Assembly: GCA_019244055.1 (NCBI GenBank)
Contig: JAFATG010000268.1
Span: 1 to 64,000 of the forward strand
Reading direction: 5' to 3'
Source of the DNA: Acidobacteriaceae bacterium
Lineage (GTDB): Bacteria > Acidobacteriota > Terriglobia > Bryobacterales > Bryobacteraceae
DNA length: 64,000 nucleotides
In this document: positions 47,677-56,946 of the stretch, in pieces
Numbering within the stretch: position 1 is the first letter of the stretch
How the letters are laid out: each line of letters starts with the position of its first letter
Notes under the pieces: model-generated
Seen by the model: only the letters and a program-made list of their open reading frames with translations
The model's database searches: none
What the model was told of the DNA's origin: nothing
Program-made: the position numbers and the translations under genes

Positions 47677-50130
47677 TTACTCGTGGCGCAGTGCCTGGAT
47701 CGGATCAACCCGACTCGCGCGCTGTGCCGGCAGCCACACCGCAAGTAGAGCTACTGCGCTCAGTAGAATTGGGACAAGAACAAACGTAAGTGGATCCAAT
47801 GCTTCGACGCCAAATAGAAGCCCGGCGATGAAGCGGGTCAAGCCCAAGGCCGCGGCGATTCCGATACCCATTCCAGTAAGAGCCAGGCGCATACCCTGAA
47901 ACACGACCATCTTCCGCACTTCACCCGATCTGGCTCCTATCGCCATGCGAATTCCCATCTCATGCGTACGCTGCTGGACAGAGTAAGCCATTAATCCGTA
48001 AATCCCAATTGAGGCAAGCAGCAGGGCGGACGCGCCGAAAATCGTCATCAGGAGCATGTTGAACCGCTGGCGAGCAGTGGATTGTGACGTGATCTCCTGC
48101 ATGGAATGAAGGGGAGGAACCGGCTCCTGCGTCGCTTCACGAAGCTCGTTCAGAATTGCGGAATTGAGCGAAGCCGATCGGGTGCGAGTGCGAATGACCC
48201 AGGCCACCGTCCGGCCCGAGTTGCGAGTATCGCTAAGTTGCGCGCCCGGGACAAAGACGGTTGGTTGCGGAGGTTCATCGAGCCCGTTATCGTGAACATC
48301 ACCTACGATCCCGACGATCTGGCGCGCGGGCTCGTCGAAATTCGGAAGACCTTTTCCGATGAACAGGCGCTCCTGAAGCGGAGCACGGCCCAGAGGATCG
48401 TGCGGCCAGAGCTCGTGAGCCATCGCTTCGTTGATGATGGCGACGCCGGGAGCGCCGAGGCGATCGGTGTCGCTGAACAGGCGTCCGCGAACGAGAGGAA
48501 CTTTCAGCACATTGAAATAGCTGGACGAGACCACCATCCAGCGCGCGGAACCGTGCGACGGGCCTGTCAGCGGCCGGCCCGCAATGACAATGGGAAGGCT
48601 ATTGAAGCCGCCTTCAAGCGGCAATAGGCGCGTGAAGCCCGCGCTTCCCACTCCGGGCAACGCATCAAGCCGGCGGAATACGTCGCGAACGATTGCATCG
48701 ACGCCGGTCCTTCTCGCGGTTCGTGGATCCAGCGATGTATGCGTCGTTATTACGTTACTCGGATCGAAGCCTGGATTCACCGAATGCAAAGCGAGCAACG
48801 TCCGGATGAGCAGAGCTGCTCCTATCAACAAAACGAGCGCGAGGCTCATTTCAGCCACAACAAACATGGAACGAAGCGACACGAGCGAGCGCCCAAGGCG
48901 CGTTTCGAGATGTGCTTTCAACGCGGTGTTCAAGTCGGCACGCAAGGCCTGGAGTGCCGGGATCAGACCGAAGACTAGTCCCGTCACCAGGGCCAGCAGC
49001 ATGGTGAAGGCGACAACGCGCCAGTCGAGCGTAACGTTTGCGCCCTTGATCCCGACACGCGGGAGGTCGGAAGGAGCAAGAGCCAGGAGCGCGTAGATAC
49101 CGGCCCTACCGAGTGCAAGTCCGAGCACCCCACTCGCCAGGGCGAGCAAAACGCTCTCCGTGAGTAGCTGCCGGACGATTCGCCCGCTAGAAGCGCCTAC
49201 CGCGAAGCGAATGGCGATCTCTCGATGCCGTGCCGACGCCCTGATAAGCAAGAGATTTGCAACGTTAACGCAAGCGACCAGCAAAACCAGGCTGACGGCA
49301 CCGGAGAGAAACAGAAGAGACGAGCGGACGTGCTTCACGACAACGTCGCGCATCAGCTCAACACTGAAGACGTCTCGCCGGCTGGTTGAGAGCGAGTCGG
49401 GAAATTTGCGGTAAAACTCGCGAGTGGTGAGCTGAAGATGCGCGTTTGCCATTGCCAGCCTGATGCCGGGCTTGAGGCGGCCGACAGCCTGGAAATAGTG
49501 TCCCTGGTTCGTGCTATTGGGATCGATGGCAAATGGAGCCCAAATATCAGGCGGTTCGAGAGTTTCCGTCTGAATGCCGGGTGCCGTGATGCCGACAACT
49601 TGATAGGAGGCGCCGCTTAGTGAAACGGTTCTGCCGAGAATCCGGGAATTGCCGCCGAAAGCTCGCTTCCAGAACGCGTCGCTCAGAATTACGGCGTTGC
49701 TTCCGTTCGGTTGTTCCTCTTCGGCGGTGAATCCACGGCCGTAGGCGATGGGCAGACCGAAGAGCCGGAAGTAATCGGTGGTGACGAAGAGCGCAACAGC
49801 ACGTTGAGGCTGGTCGACATTGGTCAAATTCAGCGAGCCAGCATAATAGCCGGACACGTCCTGAAACAAACTGGTCTGCTCACGCCATAGATTGAATTTG
49901 ATTTCGGAGGCAGCGAAGCTGGAACCCTCCCTGCTGGTGGACATGAACGCAATCACGCGATCGGGCTGCGGAGCGCGCAATGGCTTCAGTAAGACTGCAT
50001 TTACAACTGAAAAGATTGCTGTATTTGCTCCAATGCCAAGCGCCAGGACGGCCATCGCCGTGACTGTGAAGGTCGGCACGCGCAGAGACGCCCGGAGCAA
50101 ATAGTTCAGATCCTTGAGAAAGGATTCCAT
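47677..50130 (-). CDS. ADOP-class long ABC permease of the GntR/ABC operon
   Basis: 817 aa. N-terminus MESFLKDLNYLLRASLRVPT, then TM1 with MAVLALGIGANTAIFSVVNA, two MacB_PCD/FtsX units (second TM set begins LFLSGAVSLVLLVACVNVAN; conserved IRFAVGASSG and IRMAIGARSG coupling helices) and the end VDPIQALRHE. It starts only five bases after the stop of the ABC-2-like permease, so the two share an mRNA. Close neighbours encode an ATPase and a GntR regulator. Whether that ATPase energises this permease as well is open. Confidence 0.9.
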   Translation of the reverse strand: MESFLKDLNYLLRASLRVPTFTVTAMAVLALGIGANTAIFSVVNAVLLKPLRAPQPDRVIAFMSTSREGSSFAASEIKFNLWREQTSLFQDVSGYYAGSLNLTNVDQPQRAVALFVTTDYFRLFGLPIAYGRGFTAEEEQPNGSNAVILSDAFWKRAFGGNSRILGRTVSLSGASYQVVGITAPGIQTETLEPPDIWAPFAIDPNSTNQGHYFQAVGRLKPGIRLAMANAHLQLTTREFYRKFPDSLSTSRRDVFSVELMRDVVVKHVRSSLLFLSGAVSLVLLVACVNVANLLLIRASARHREIAIRFAVGASSGRIVRQLLTESVLLALASGVLGLALGRAGIYALLALAPSDLPRVGIKGANVTLDWRVVAFTMLLALVTGLVFGLIPALQALRADLNTALKAHLETRLGRSLVSLRSMFVVAEMSLALVLLIGAALLIRTLLALHSVNPGFDPSNVITTHTSLDPRTARRTGVDAIVRDVFRRLDALPGVGSAGFTRLLPLEGGFNSLPIVIAGRPLTGPSHGSARWMVVSSSYFNVLKVPLVRGRLFSDTDRLGAPGVAIINEAMAHELWPHDPLGRAPLQERLFIGKGLPNFDEPARQIVGIVGDVHDNGLDEPPQPTVFVPGAQLSDTRNSGRTVAWVIRTRTRSASLNSAILNELREATQEPVPPLHSMQEITSQSTARQRFNMLLMTIFGASALLLASIGIYGLMAYSVQQRTHEMGIRMAIGARSGEVRKMVVFQGMRLALTGMGIGIAAALGLTRFIAGLLFGVEALDPLTFVLVPILLSAVALLAVWLPAQRASRVDPIQALRHE

Positions 50131-50135
50131 TCGCC

Positions 50136-51635
50136 TCAGTGTATCGGTGTGAGGCGCACTTCGAAATCGCGCAGACGAATGTCACGAATCTCGAATTCGC
50201 GACGAATATGGGCGAGCGGCTCCAAAGTTTGGACGGCAGCCCCCGCGAAGGCACCGGGTTCCGTGTTGAAGGAGAAGAATTGAGTGACCGGCTCGAGGCT
50301 TAGCCCGGCGGGAAACGGCGAATAGGACAGGAATTCGAGGCGTGACTGACCCGTTCTTGTCCGGGATCCGTCTTGCACGGCCGGTATGAAGGAGAACGAT
50401 ATCAGATCACGGCGGGGGCGAAACCCAGAGCTGCAAAACACTGCGCCGTTTCCCATTCCAGGTCCCGGACCGGCCGAACACAAACCGACGTTCGGCACCA
50501 AGACGGAGCGGCTCTGGAACGGGATGACGGTCGTGCGCCCGTCGCCATAGAGCGTCAAATACAGAGAACCGCGGAAGGTTACCGGCTCGTTTCGAATTTG
50601 CCTATACCAACCAGTGTCGACGGCCGTGTCTAGCGAGGTTGCATTCCATTCGTTCTCGAAGTAGGTCCATGGTGTTCGATCTGCACGCCATGAGCGGACG
50701 CCGGCAGCTTCAATGTTGACCGTAAGGCCGTCGGGTTTTACTTCGGTACCGGATGGGATTCCGGTAATCTCTAACGGGAGCTCAATACGGACTTGATCCT
50801 TCCCTTGAAAGAGAGCGCGTGCTGCCCATTTTCGATTCGAATCGAAGGCTATCTGTATCGAAGAAAGATCTACGCGCTTCGAGGGGAGACGGGATTGGAT
50901 CGCGAAGGCGGTCGTCCACGGTAAGGCTGGAACTCCGAAGAGTACCAGCAGAGTGGCGGCAACGCCTATTGTGCGAGTGCTAGTGGTCTTTCGCCGTGCA
51001 TACTGCCAAACAATGATTGGAACGGAAGCTGCCACGACGAGAAGCAGCGCAGAGTAAATTCTCATCCACTCCAATTCGGGCCAAAAGGCATAGCGATGGA
51101 GCAGTGGTGCTGAGAGGTTATAAAGCAGGACAGCTATCGAGAACGCCAATGACGTGAGTACCAGCTGCAACAATCCGGCGGTGAGGGTAGAAAGGGCGGC
51201 AACCGGGAGTACGAAAGCCGCAGCCAGCAAAACCTGGGTCCACAGAAGACCCGTAAGCTGGTGAATGGGAGAGAAGCCATACGCCTGAATAATCACCGCA
51301 TCGGCAACGAGCAACGGGAGGTGAACGAAGACCGCAATGAAGAGTGCCTTCGCCCCGAGCAGGCTTTTCCACGCGTAAGGCCGGGTGACCCAGAACTGGC
51401 GATCGCCTGGGAGCGGCTCATCATGGACGACTCGGGCAATAAGAATCCACCAGGCAAGCGGTAACAAGAACAGCAGGAGACCCCAAGCGAATCCCTGGTT
51501 CGCTCCTGGTTCGGAGAAGTCGCGGGCGCGGCGAGCTCCAGCGAACGCAAATGCCGCTGCTATCAGGAGAGCCGCGGCGATTTCATACCGAAGGTGGCGA
51601 ATGTCTTTCCTGAAGATATGAAGAGTTTGCCGCAT
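50136..51635 (-). CDS. ABC-2-type permease of a YtrABC-like system
   Basis: 499 aa from the ATG at 51635 (11 further upstream codons are open but lack support). About six TM helices occupy residues 25-245: ALLIAAAFAFAGARR, GLLLFLLPLAWWILIARVV, FIAVFVHLPLLVADAVII, VLLAAAFVLPVAALSTL, VLTSLAFSIAVLLYN and YSALLLVVAASVPIIVW; then one more at about 235-255. The last 230 residues are a soluble, probably periplasmic, beta-rich domain (LSSIQIAFDSNRKWAARALF; LTLYGDGRTTVIPFQSR). It is preceded by the ATPase gene (36 bp) and is the likely membrane partner of that ATPase. Confidence 0.7.
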   Translation of the reverse strand: MRQTLHIFRKDIRHLRYEIAAALLIAAAFAFAGARRARDFSEPGANQGFAWGLLLFLLPLAWWILIARVVHDEPLPGDRQFWVTRPYAWKSLLGAKALFIAVFVHLPLLVADAVIIQAYGFSPIHQLTGLLWTQVLLAAAFVLPVAALSTLTAGLLQLVLTSLAFSIAVLLYNLSAPLLHRYAFWPELEWMRIYSALLLVVAASVPIIVWQYARRKTTSTRTIGVAATLLVLFGVPALPWTTAFAIQSRLPSKRVDLSSIQIAFDSNRKWAARALFQGKDQVRIELPLEITGIPSGTEVKPDGLTVNIEAAGVRSWRADRTPWTYFENEWNATSLDTAVDTGWYRQIRNEPVTFRGSLYLTLYGDGRTTVIPFQSRSVLVPNVGLCSAGPGPGMGNGAVFCSSGFRPRRDLISFSFIPAVQDGSRTRTGQSRLEFLSYSPFPAGLSLEPVTQFFSFNTEPGAFAGAAVQTLEPLAHIRREFEIRDIRLRDFEVRLTPIH

Positions 51636-51671
51636 AGTGTCAAGCCGCCTTTCGACCGGCCTTTGCAAGGG

Positions 51672-52538
51672 TCACAAAAATGGCGCGCAGAGGCATCGGC
51701 CTAACCGCGATTTTTTGGGATTTTGGAAGAGCCGGTCCACTTGTGCCATGGTTCGTTCCTGTTCGAATTGCGTGTCGATGAAACGAACGACGGAATCGGA
51801 ATGCTCCTTATTCAACCAAGATGACGGCCAGTTTGTCGGGATATCGGCAGCTGTAGCAGTAACGATCTCGATTTCGCGGAATCGTTCAGTGAGAGAGGAC
51901 ATTTCCTCGGAAAACTGGAGACGGCCGCGATCAAGATAGCCAATGTGGCTGGCGAAGCTTTCGATTTCACCCAGATCGTGCGAGGAGATACGAATCGTTG
52001 CCCCCTCCGCGCCGTCCAAGATGCCTTCGATCAACTCATCGCGCACCAGAGAATCGAGGCCGGAAAATGGCTCATCCAGAACGAGAAGACGCGGCCGATA
52101 AGCGAGCGAGGACGCAAGTGCCGCCTTCATGCGCATGCCACGTGATAGATGTCTTAGCTTGCGATTCGGCGGAAGATCGAACTGGTGGAGCAGCTCCGCA
52201 GCTCTCGCCGAATCCCATGTCGGGTAAAACGGCTTCAAGTAGCGGAGAAAGCCCTGCACGGTCATCCAATCCGGCAATTCCTGGTTTTCCGCAACATAAC
52301 CGATCTGAGCGAAATCACATGGCGACATTTGCCGCGAATCATGGCCAAATATCTCTGCGGTGCCCGCGCTCGGCCGACGAATATTCACCAGAATTTGGAG
52401 GGTGGTCGTCTTCCCTGCCCCGTTTGGCCCGACCAGACCGTAGACGCTGCCTTCCGGTACGGCCATGTTCAGGCAATCAAGGACAACGGTACTGCGGAAT
52501 CGCTTCGACAGATCAACGGTTCGGACGATGTCGTTCAT
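51672..52538 (-). CDS. ABC transporter ATPase (YtrB/BcrA-like)
   Basis: 288 aa from the ATG at 52538, with GGGAG six bases upstream and the start overlapping the regulator stop (ATGA). Walker A is GLVGPNGAGKTTTLQILV, the Q-loop AENQELPD, the signature LSRGMRMKAALASSLAY, Walker B LLVLDEPFSGLD and the H-loop ISSHDLGE. The signature has LSRGM instead of LSGGQ, as in YtrB/BcrA-type drug or envelope-stress transporters. It pairs with the permease 36 bases downstream and is under control of the GntR gene upstream. Confidence 0.9.
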   Translation of the reverse strand: MNDIVRTVDLSKRFRSTVVLDCLNMAVPEGSVYGLVGPNGAGKTTTLQILVNIRRPSAGTAEIFGHDSRQMSPCDFAQIGYVAENQELPDWMTVQGFLRYLKPFYPTWDSARAAELLHQFDLPPNRKLRHLSRGMRMKAALASSLAYRPRLLVLDEPFSGLDSLVRDELIEGILDGAEGATIRISSHDLGEIESFASHIGYLDRGRLQFSEEMSSLTERFREIEIVTATAADIPTNWPSSWLNKEHSDSVVRFIDTQFEQERTMAQVDRLFQNPKKSRLGRCLCAPFL

Positions 52539-52942
52539 TGCTTGCTCCCGTCGCATTTCTTGTTCCCGTCCAGGCGCTCCCAATGCTCATTGACGGCCGT
52601 TGTCACGTCGTCTACGCTGAGGCCCAGCTTTTTGGCCTCGACGACGAGTTGTTCGAGTTCCCTTTTTAATAAGTTGCTGCGCTCGGCGGCGGTCGAGGAG
52701 GTCCGCCCCGCAACGACCGTACCAATCCCGGAACGGACTTCGAGCACGCCTTGCGCGACCAGATGCATCACAACTTTATGTGCGGTATTGGGGTTGATCC
52801 TGAGCGATTTACTCAGCACGCGCACGGAGGGAAACGGATCACCAGGGCGCATCTGACCGGAGATGATGGCCTTCTTCGCCGCGTAGACGACCTGTTCGTA
52901 AAGAGAGACGCCCGGCTCGAAGGCCAGGCGGAATGGTATCAC
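52535..52942 (-). CDS. GntR-family regulator, YtrA subfamily
   Basis: 135 aa, GTG start. The winged helix is SLYEQVVYAAKKAIISGQMRPGDPFPSVRVLSKSLRINPNTAHKVVMHLVAQGVLEVRSGIGTVV, split here into its helix-turn-helix parts, and the short C-terminal helical domain (LLKRELEQLVVEAKKLGLS) is typical of YtrA proteins, which govern ABC exporters. There is no ribosome site; a consensus promoter with an overlapping inverted repeat lies directly upstream, so autorepression of the whole operon is likely. Confidence 0.9.
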   Translation of the reverse strand: MIPFRLAFEPGVSLYEQVVYAAKKAIISGQMRPGDPFPSVRVLSKSLRINPNTAHKVVMHLVAQGVLEVRSGIGTVVAGRTSSTAAERSNLLKRELEQLVVEAKKLGLSVDDVTTAVNEHWERLDGNKKCDGSKQ

Positions 52943-52945
52943 AGC

Positions 52946-52977
52946 TGTATTATAACTGCTAGTACACCAGCTTGCAA
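52946..52977 (-). promoter_or_regulatory. Promoter and GntR operator of the YtrA-like operon
   Basis: On the minus strand TTGCAA (52977-52972), 17 bases, then a perfect TATAAT (52954-52949). Six bases later comes the GTG start at 52942, so the mRNA is predicted to be leaderless. An inverted repeat TGTACTA, 7 bases, TAATACA (52966-52946; six of seven pairs match) covers the -10 and is a likely binding site for the GntR protein. Confidence 0.75.
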
Positions 52978-52996
52978 TGACGAAGCGGCCCGCTTC

Positions 52997-55591
52997 CTAC
53001 TCCTCCCGGAGCACGCGCATGGCATCTACGTGAGAGGCGCGCAAGGCGGGAAGCAACGAAGCCGAAGCCGCGACGATGAGGACAATCGCTGCCACGCCGG
53101 AATAAGTCAGGAAATCCGAGCGAGAGATGCCATATAGCATTCCTGCCAGCAAGCGCGTTAGCGCGGCGGCGAGTAACAGTCCGGCGATGCAACCGGCGAC
53201 CGATATTCCGACTCCGCGCACGAGGAACTTCTTTAGAATCTGGTTGGGCAAGGCGCCGAGCGCGATGCGGAGACCTGTCTCGCGATTACGCACGGTTACG
53301 AAATAACTGAGCGTTCCATAGATTCCGACGCAGGCGAGAGAAATTGCCGTCAAAGCGAAGAGGGTGAGCAGCAGAGTTCGGAGCCGGTTCTCGGCCAGTG
53401 AATCGTAGAGGCGCTGTTCCAGCGGCGTGATGTCGAAGACGGAGCGTGAGGGTAAGATCTTCTGAATCGCACGGCGGATGGTGGAAGCCATTGCTGCGGG
53501 ATCGCCGGCTGTACGTACGAGGTAAAAGGGATCCGGGTTGCCACCTTCGACACAACGGTAGACAGTTGGGACCGGCGCCTGATTCAGCGAATCTTCACGG
53601 TCATCGGATGATATGCCGACAATTTCTGGCGGAGCGTGCACATAGAAATCGTGTGAAACGTTAAAGTGATGGCCTAGCGGCGAAAGATTCGCCAGGTAGG
53701 TGTTCACGAAACTACGATTGACGACAGCGGTTTCTGTATTTGTGTTCTGGCAGGAGTGTCCGGCGAGCATCGGAATCTGCACCGTCTCGAAGTAGCCGGC
53801 AGAAACGAATCTCATATCGGCAACGACCTTGCGATCGGGAAGCGAGGGGGTATCGACGATCGTCAACTCGTCCGGATACTTAAATGACGCACCAGGCACG
53901 AATATGGAGGTTGCAGCATTCTTCACGCCCGGAACAGCGCGGAGAGCTTCTAGGGTTGTTTGGATACGCTGATTCAACTTCTTCATATCTGCCGTTTCGC
54001 CGTAACTTCCGGTGATGTGGAAAGTCAGCACATGCGCGGCGTCGAAACCCGGCGACACGCGCCCTAGTTCCTGAAAACTGCGGAGAAGGAGGCCCGCGCC
54101 AATGAGCAGCGTGACCGCCAGCGCCACTTGCACTCCGACGAGAGCCCACTGGCCACTGAGACGTGCTGACACCTGTGTACGGCTGTTGTTTGCAAGGGAC
54201 GTTGATAAGGAACGACGCGAGGCGTGAATCGCGGGCGCGAAGCCGAAGAGGAGCGTCGCGCCGATCGCGCAGGCGAGCGTGTAGAGTACGATGCGCCAAT
54301 CGAGCGAGATTTCCTCGACACGCGGCAGACTTTTGGCGAGCAGACGGAACGCGTGGGAAGCCGCAGCCGCTACGGCAAGCCCAATGCCCGCGCCGATTGT
54401 CGCGAGAGCGAAGGACTCAGTCAGAAGCTGCGCTACGATCGATCGCCGAGAGGCACCGAGAGAATAGCGGATCGAAATTTCGCGCTCGCGCTGCGTGGTT
54501 CGAGCGAGCAGCAGTGCGGCGATATTGCTGCAGGCGATCAGGAGCAGTAAAGAAACCGAGCCAAGAAGGATTAGCAGGGACCGGCGCACACCCGCCACAG
54601 TGGTCTCTTTGAGCGGTTGAATTTCAACGGTCAGGTCCTTGTCGGTTTTGGGAAATTCGCGGCCAAGCTGGGCCTGCACCGCGGCGAGATTGGCGCGCGC
54701 CTGCTCGATCGTTACGCCTGGCTTGAGCCTGCCAATCGTGGTGTACCAGGTCGAATTGCGATCGTGGGTGTACGGCGCATCAATGGGAACTGGAGACCAG
54801 ACATCGACTTCGCGATCCGGAAAGAGGAACGAAGCCGGCATGATGCCGACGATGGGATAGGAGTACTTGCCCATTCGGAGCGTCTTACCAACGGCACCGG
54901 GATCTGCGTGAAAACGCCGCTCCCAAAGGCGATTGCTAATGAGCACGGCATTGGGACCGCCAAAGTGCAACTCCTCGGGGCGGAAGTCCCGGCCGATTTC
55001 GGGCGCAACGCCCCACACCTGAAGAAAACGTGGCGCAACCCAGGCGATCGTGAGCTTTTCGGGCATAGATCCCGAAGTCTCGCTGGCGTCTTCGGTGTAA
55101 TAGCCGGTGATGGCATGAAACGTGGAGTTCGAACGATTCCATTCCTCGAGGCGGACGGGCGCGGTGACGCTTTCAGGGGTCTTCCGTTTGGGGTTGTACT
55201 GGTGCAACAGCATCAAGCCGTTGGCATCGGGAAACGGAAGCGGCTTGAGGAGAATTGCATCGACCGCTGAAAAAACAGCGCTGTTCGCTCCAATAGCGAG
55301 AGCGATGGTAAGAATGATTGCAAGCGAGAAGGTCGGAGATTTGCGAATGAAGCGGAAGGCGCTCTTCAGATTCGCGAGGGTAGTTTCGAGGGTGGCGATG
55401 CGATGCACGTCGCGGCATTCCTCCTTGATCTGCTCATTGCCGCCGAATTCGAGAGTCGCTTCCCGGCGAGCCTGTTCCGGATCGATTCCCGCGGCGATCT
55501 TCTGGTCCATGAGCTCTTCGAAATGAAAGTGCAGCTCGTCATCCAGTTGCTTCTCATTCGCGCGAAGAACGAACAACTTGCGCCATTTCAC
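52997..55591 (-). CDS. ADOP-class long ABC permease with N-terminal prefix domain
   Basis: 864 aa, GTG start with AGGAG upstream. The first about 75 residues (LDDELHFHFEELMDQKIAAG, DPEQARREATLEFGG, EECRDVHR) are the permease-prefix helical domain found in PadR-linked ADOP permeases. TM1 has LTIALAIGANSAVFSAVDA; two MacB_PCD/FtsX modules follow (IRYSLGASRR and LRIALGALPN coupling helices) and the end is VDAMRVLREE. It follows the PadR gene by 10 bases and is therefore controlled by it. Probably senses or exports an envelope-active compound, but the substrate is unknown. Confidence 0.9.
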   Translation of the reverse strand: MKWRKLFVLRANEKQLDDELHFHFEELMDQKIAAGIDPEQARREATLEFGGNEQIKEECRDVHRIATLETTLANLKSAFRFIRKSPTFSLAIILTIALAIGANSAVFSAVDAILLKPLPFPDANGLMLLHQYNPKRKTPESVTAPVRLEEWNRSNSTFHAITGYYTEDASETSGSMPEKLTIAWVAPRFLQVWGVAPEIGRDFRPEELHFGGPNAVLISNRLWERRFHADPGAVGKTLRMGKYSYPIVGIMPASFLFPDREVDVWSPVPIDAPYTHDRNSTWYTTIGRLKPGVTIEQARANLAAVQAQLGREFPKTDKDLTVEIQPLKETTVAGVRRSLLILLGSVSLLLLIACSNIAALLLARTTQREREISIRYSLGASRRSIVAQLLTESFALATIGAGIGLAVAAAASHAFRLLAKSLPRVEEISLDWRIVLYTLACAIGATLLFGFAPAIHASRRSLSTSLANNSRTQVSARLSGQWALVGVQVALAVTLLIGAGLLLRSFQELGRVSPGFDAAHVLTFHITGSYGETADMKKLNQRIQTTLEALRAVPGVKNAATSIFVPGASFKYPDELTIVDTPSLPDRKVVADMRFVSAGYFETVQIPMLAGHSCQNTNTETAVVNRSFVNTYLANLSPLGHHFNVSHDFYVHAPPEIVGISSDDREDSLNQAPVPTVYRCVEGGNPDPFYLVRTAGDPAAMASTIRRAIQKILPSRSVFDITPLEQRLYDSLAENRLRTLLLTLFALTAISLACVGIYGTLSYFVTVRNRETGLRIALGALPNQILKKFLVRGVGISVAGCIAGLLLAAALTRLLAGMLYGISRSDFLTYSGVAAIVLIVAASASLLPALRASHVDAMRVLREE

Positions 55592-55601
55592 GGTATGGCT
55601 C

Positions 55602-55937
55602 CTAGTGAGCGGTCTGCATAATTAGGGCAACTGCTTCGGACAGCCGCTCCCAATTCGACTGCTCTTTGTCCAATTGCTTGCGGCCTTTGGAGGAGAGCCG
55701 GTAGAACTTAGCTTGTCTGCCATTGCTGGAAGAGCCCCAGTCGGCTTCGAGCCAGCCCCGTTTTTCCAACCGGTGGAGAGCCGGATAAAGCGATCCTTGC
55801 TGGACCTGCAACACTTCCTTGGATATCTGCCGGATCCGCTGGGAAATGCCGTAGCCGTGTACTGGCCCCAGAGCGGCGATCTTGAGGATGAGCATGTCGA
55901 GCGTGCCTTGCAGAAGGTCCGACCGTTCGATGGGCAT
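55602..55937 (-). CDS. PadR-family transcriptional regulator
   Basis: 111 aa. LLQGTLDMLILKIAALGPVHGYGISQRIRQIS is the PadR helix-turn-helix start, and VLQVQQGSLYPALHRLEKRGWLEADWG with the wing RQAKFYRLSSKGRKQL completes the domain. AGGAGA precedes the ATG at good distance. In Acidobacteriota this short PadR form (subfamily with C-terminal SNWERLSEAV) is regularly paired with an ADOP permease gene, as here. It should bind the inverted repeat upstream and repress both genes. Confidence 0.92.
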   Translation of the reverse strand: MPIERSDLLQGTLDMLILKIAALGPVHGYGISQRIRQISKEVLQVQQGSLYPALHRLEKRGWLEADWGSSSNGRQAKFYRLSSKGRKQLDKEQSNWERLSEAVALIMQTAH

Positions 55938-55953
55938 CGTCTCTCCTAGACTT

Positions 55954-55990
55954 TCTACCTATGCTTAACACGCGATATGTAGATTGTCAA
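55954..55990 (-). promoter_or_regulatory. padR promoter region with probable PadR operator
   Basis: On the minus strand TTGACA (55990-55985) is a consensus -35; a -10 is weak. An inverted repeat TCTACATA, 14 bases, TAGGTAGA (55983-55954, one mismatch) lies downstream of it and covers the expected -10 and start site, suiting a repressor site. Confidence 0.5.
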
Positions 55991-56036
55991 GGAGAAAAGG
56001 AGCCCAGTGAGTCTAGGCTTTGGGTGTGAGCTTACG

Positions 56037-56873
56037 CTACGCGGCCGTCTTCCCCTTGTGAGAGGTTTTCTTCACAGCGCTGCGCTGTGATGTGGAAGTT
56101 TTTCCGCCGCTGGTTTTCGCAAGGCTCTGCTGCAAGGCTTGCATCAAATCAATGATCGGCGCCTTCCGAGGCTGTTTGACCGGAGTGATCTTCTGGCCGG
56201 TGCGTTTCTTCTCGATCAGCTTCTCCACATTCTGCTTGTATTCGTCATGAAACTTCTCAGGTTCGAAGGGGCCCGCAAGCGTATCGACCAGCTTCTTAGC
56301 CAAATCGATCTCTTTCTTGTCGAATTTTGAACTTGTGGTGGCACGGACTTCGTTCGCCTTATGCAGTTCGTCCACGAAATACATCGTATGCAGCATAATG
56401 GCATGCTCGGCGGGACGAAGAATGACGATGTGCTCGCGGCCGTGCATGGCTACCTTGGCAACGGCGTCGTAACCGCTCTCCTGCATCGCCTTGAAGAGCA
56501 GGGCGTAGGGCCGGCTGACTGCCCCCTCGGGCGCGACGTAATACGAGGTCTCAAAGAAGATCGGGTCGATCTCGCTCACCCGAACGAATTGAATAATTTC
56601 CATAGTGCTGGCAGTCGGAGGTGCGATTTTTTCCAGGTCCTCAGGCTCGACCACCACGTAGCGGTCCTTTTCGTACTCGTAGCCTTTGACGATTTCGGAA
56701 CGTTCGACCGGCCGATCCTCAGCGGTGCAGTAGAACACTTCCCGGATGCGGGAAAGATCTTTCTTATGAAGCATGTGGAAGTGCACCGGTTCAGGGCGCG
56801 CCGCGGCAAACAGGCGTATAGGGAAAGACACTAGGCCAAAACTCAAATAGCCTTTCCAGACAGTGGCGGGCAT
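56037..56873 (-). CDS. ku: Ku protein (bacterial non-homologous end joining)
   Basis: 278 aa from the ATG at 56873. MPATVWKGYLSFGLVSFPIRLFAAARPE is the standard bacterial Ku start, followed by VKGYEYEKDRYVVVEPEDLEKI, IDPIFFETSYYVAPE and HGREHIVILRP. These form the beta-barrel/bridge ring that binds DNA ends. The C-terminal tail is Lys-rich (KKTSHKGKTAA) as in forms that interact with DNA and LigD. No ligD gene is in the window. The start lacks a clear ribosome site. It is divergent from the GH15 gene, with 73 bases between. Confidence 0.95.
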   Translation of the reverse strand: MPATVWKGYLSFGLVSFPIRLFAAARPEPVHFHMLHKKDLSRIREVFYCTAEDRPVERSEIVKGYEYEKDRYVVVEPEDLEKIAPPTASTMEIIQFVRVSEIDPIFFETSYYVAPEGAVSRPYALLFKAMQESGYDAVAKVAMHGREHIVILRPAEHAIMLHTMYFVDELHKANEVRATTSSKFDKKEIDLAKKLVDTLAGPFEPEKFHDEYKQNVEKLIEKKRTGQKITPVKQPRKAPIIDLMQALQQSLAKTSGGKTSTSQRSAVKKTSHKGKTAA

Positions 56874-56946
56874 AGCAGAGAAATAACGGCACGCAGGGTT
56901 CCATCTAGAAATCGAGACCTTTCCCGATGACCTACTCGAATCGCTT

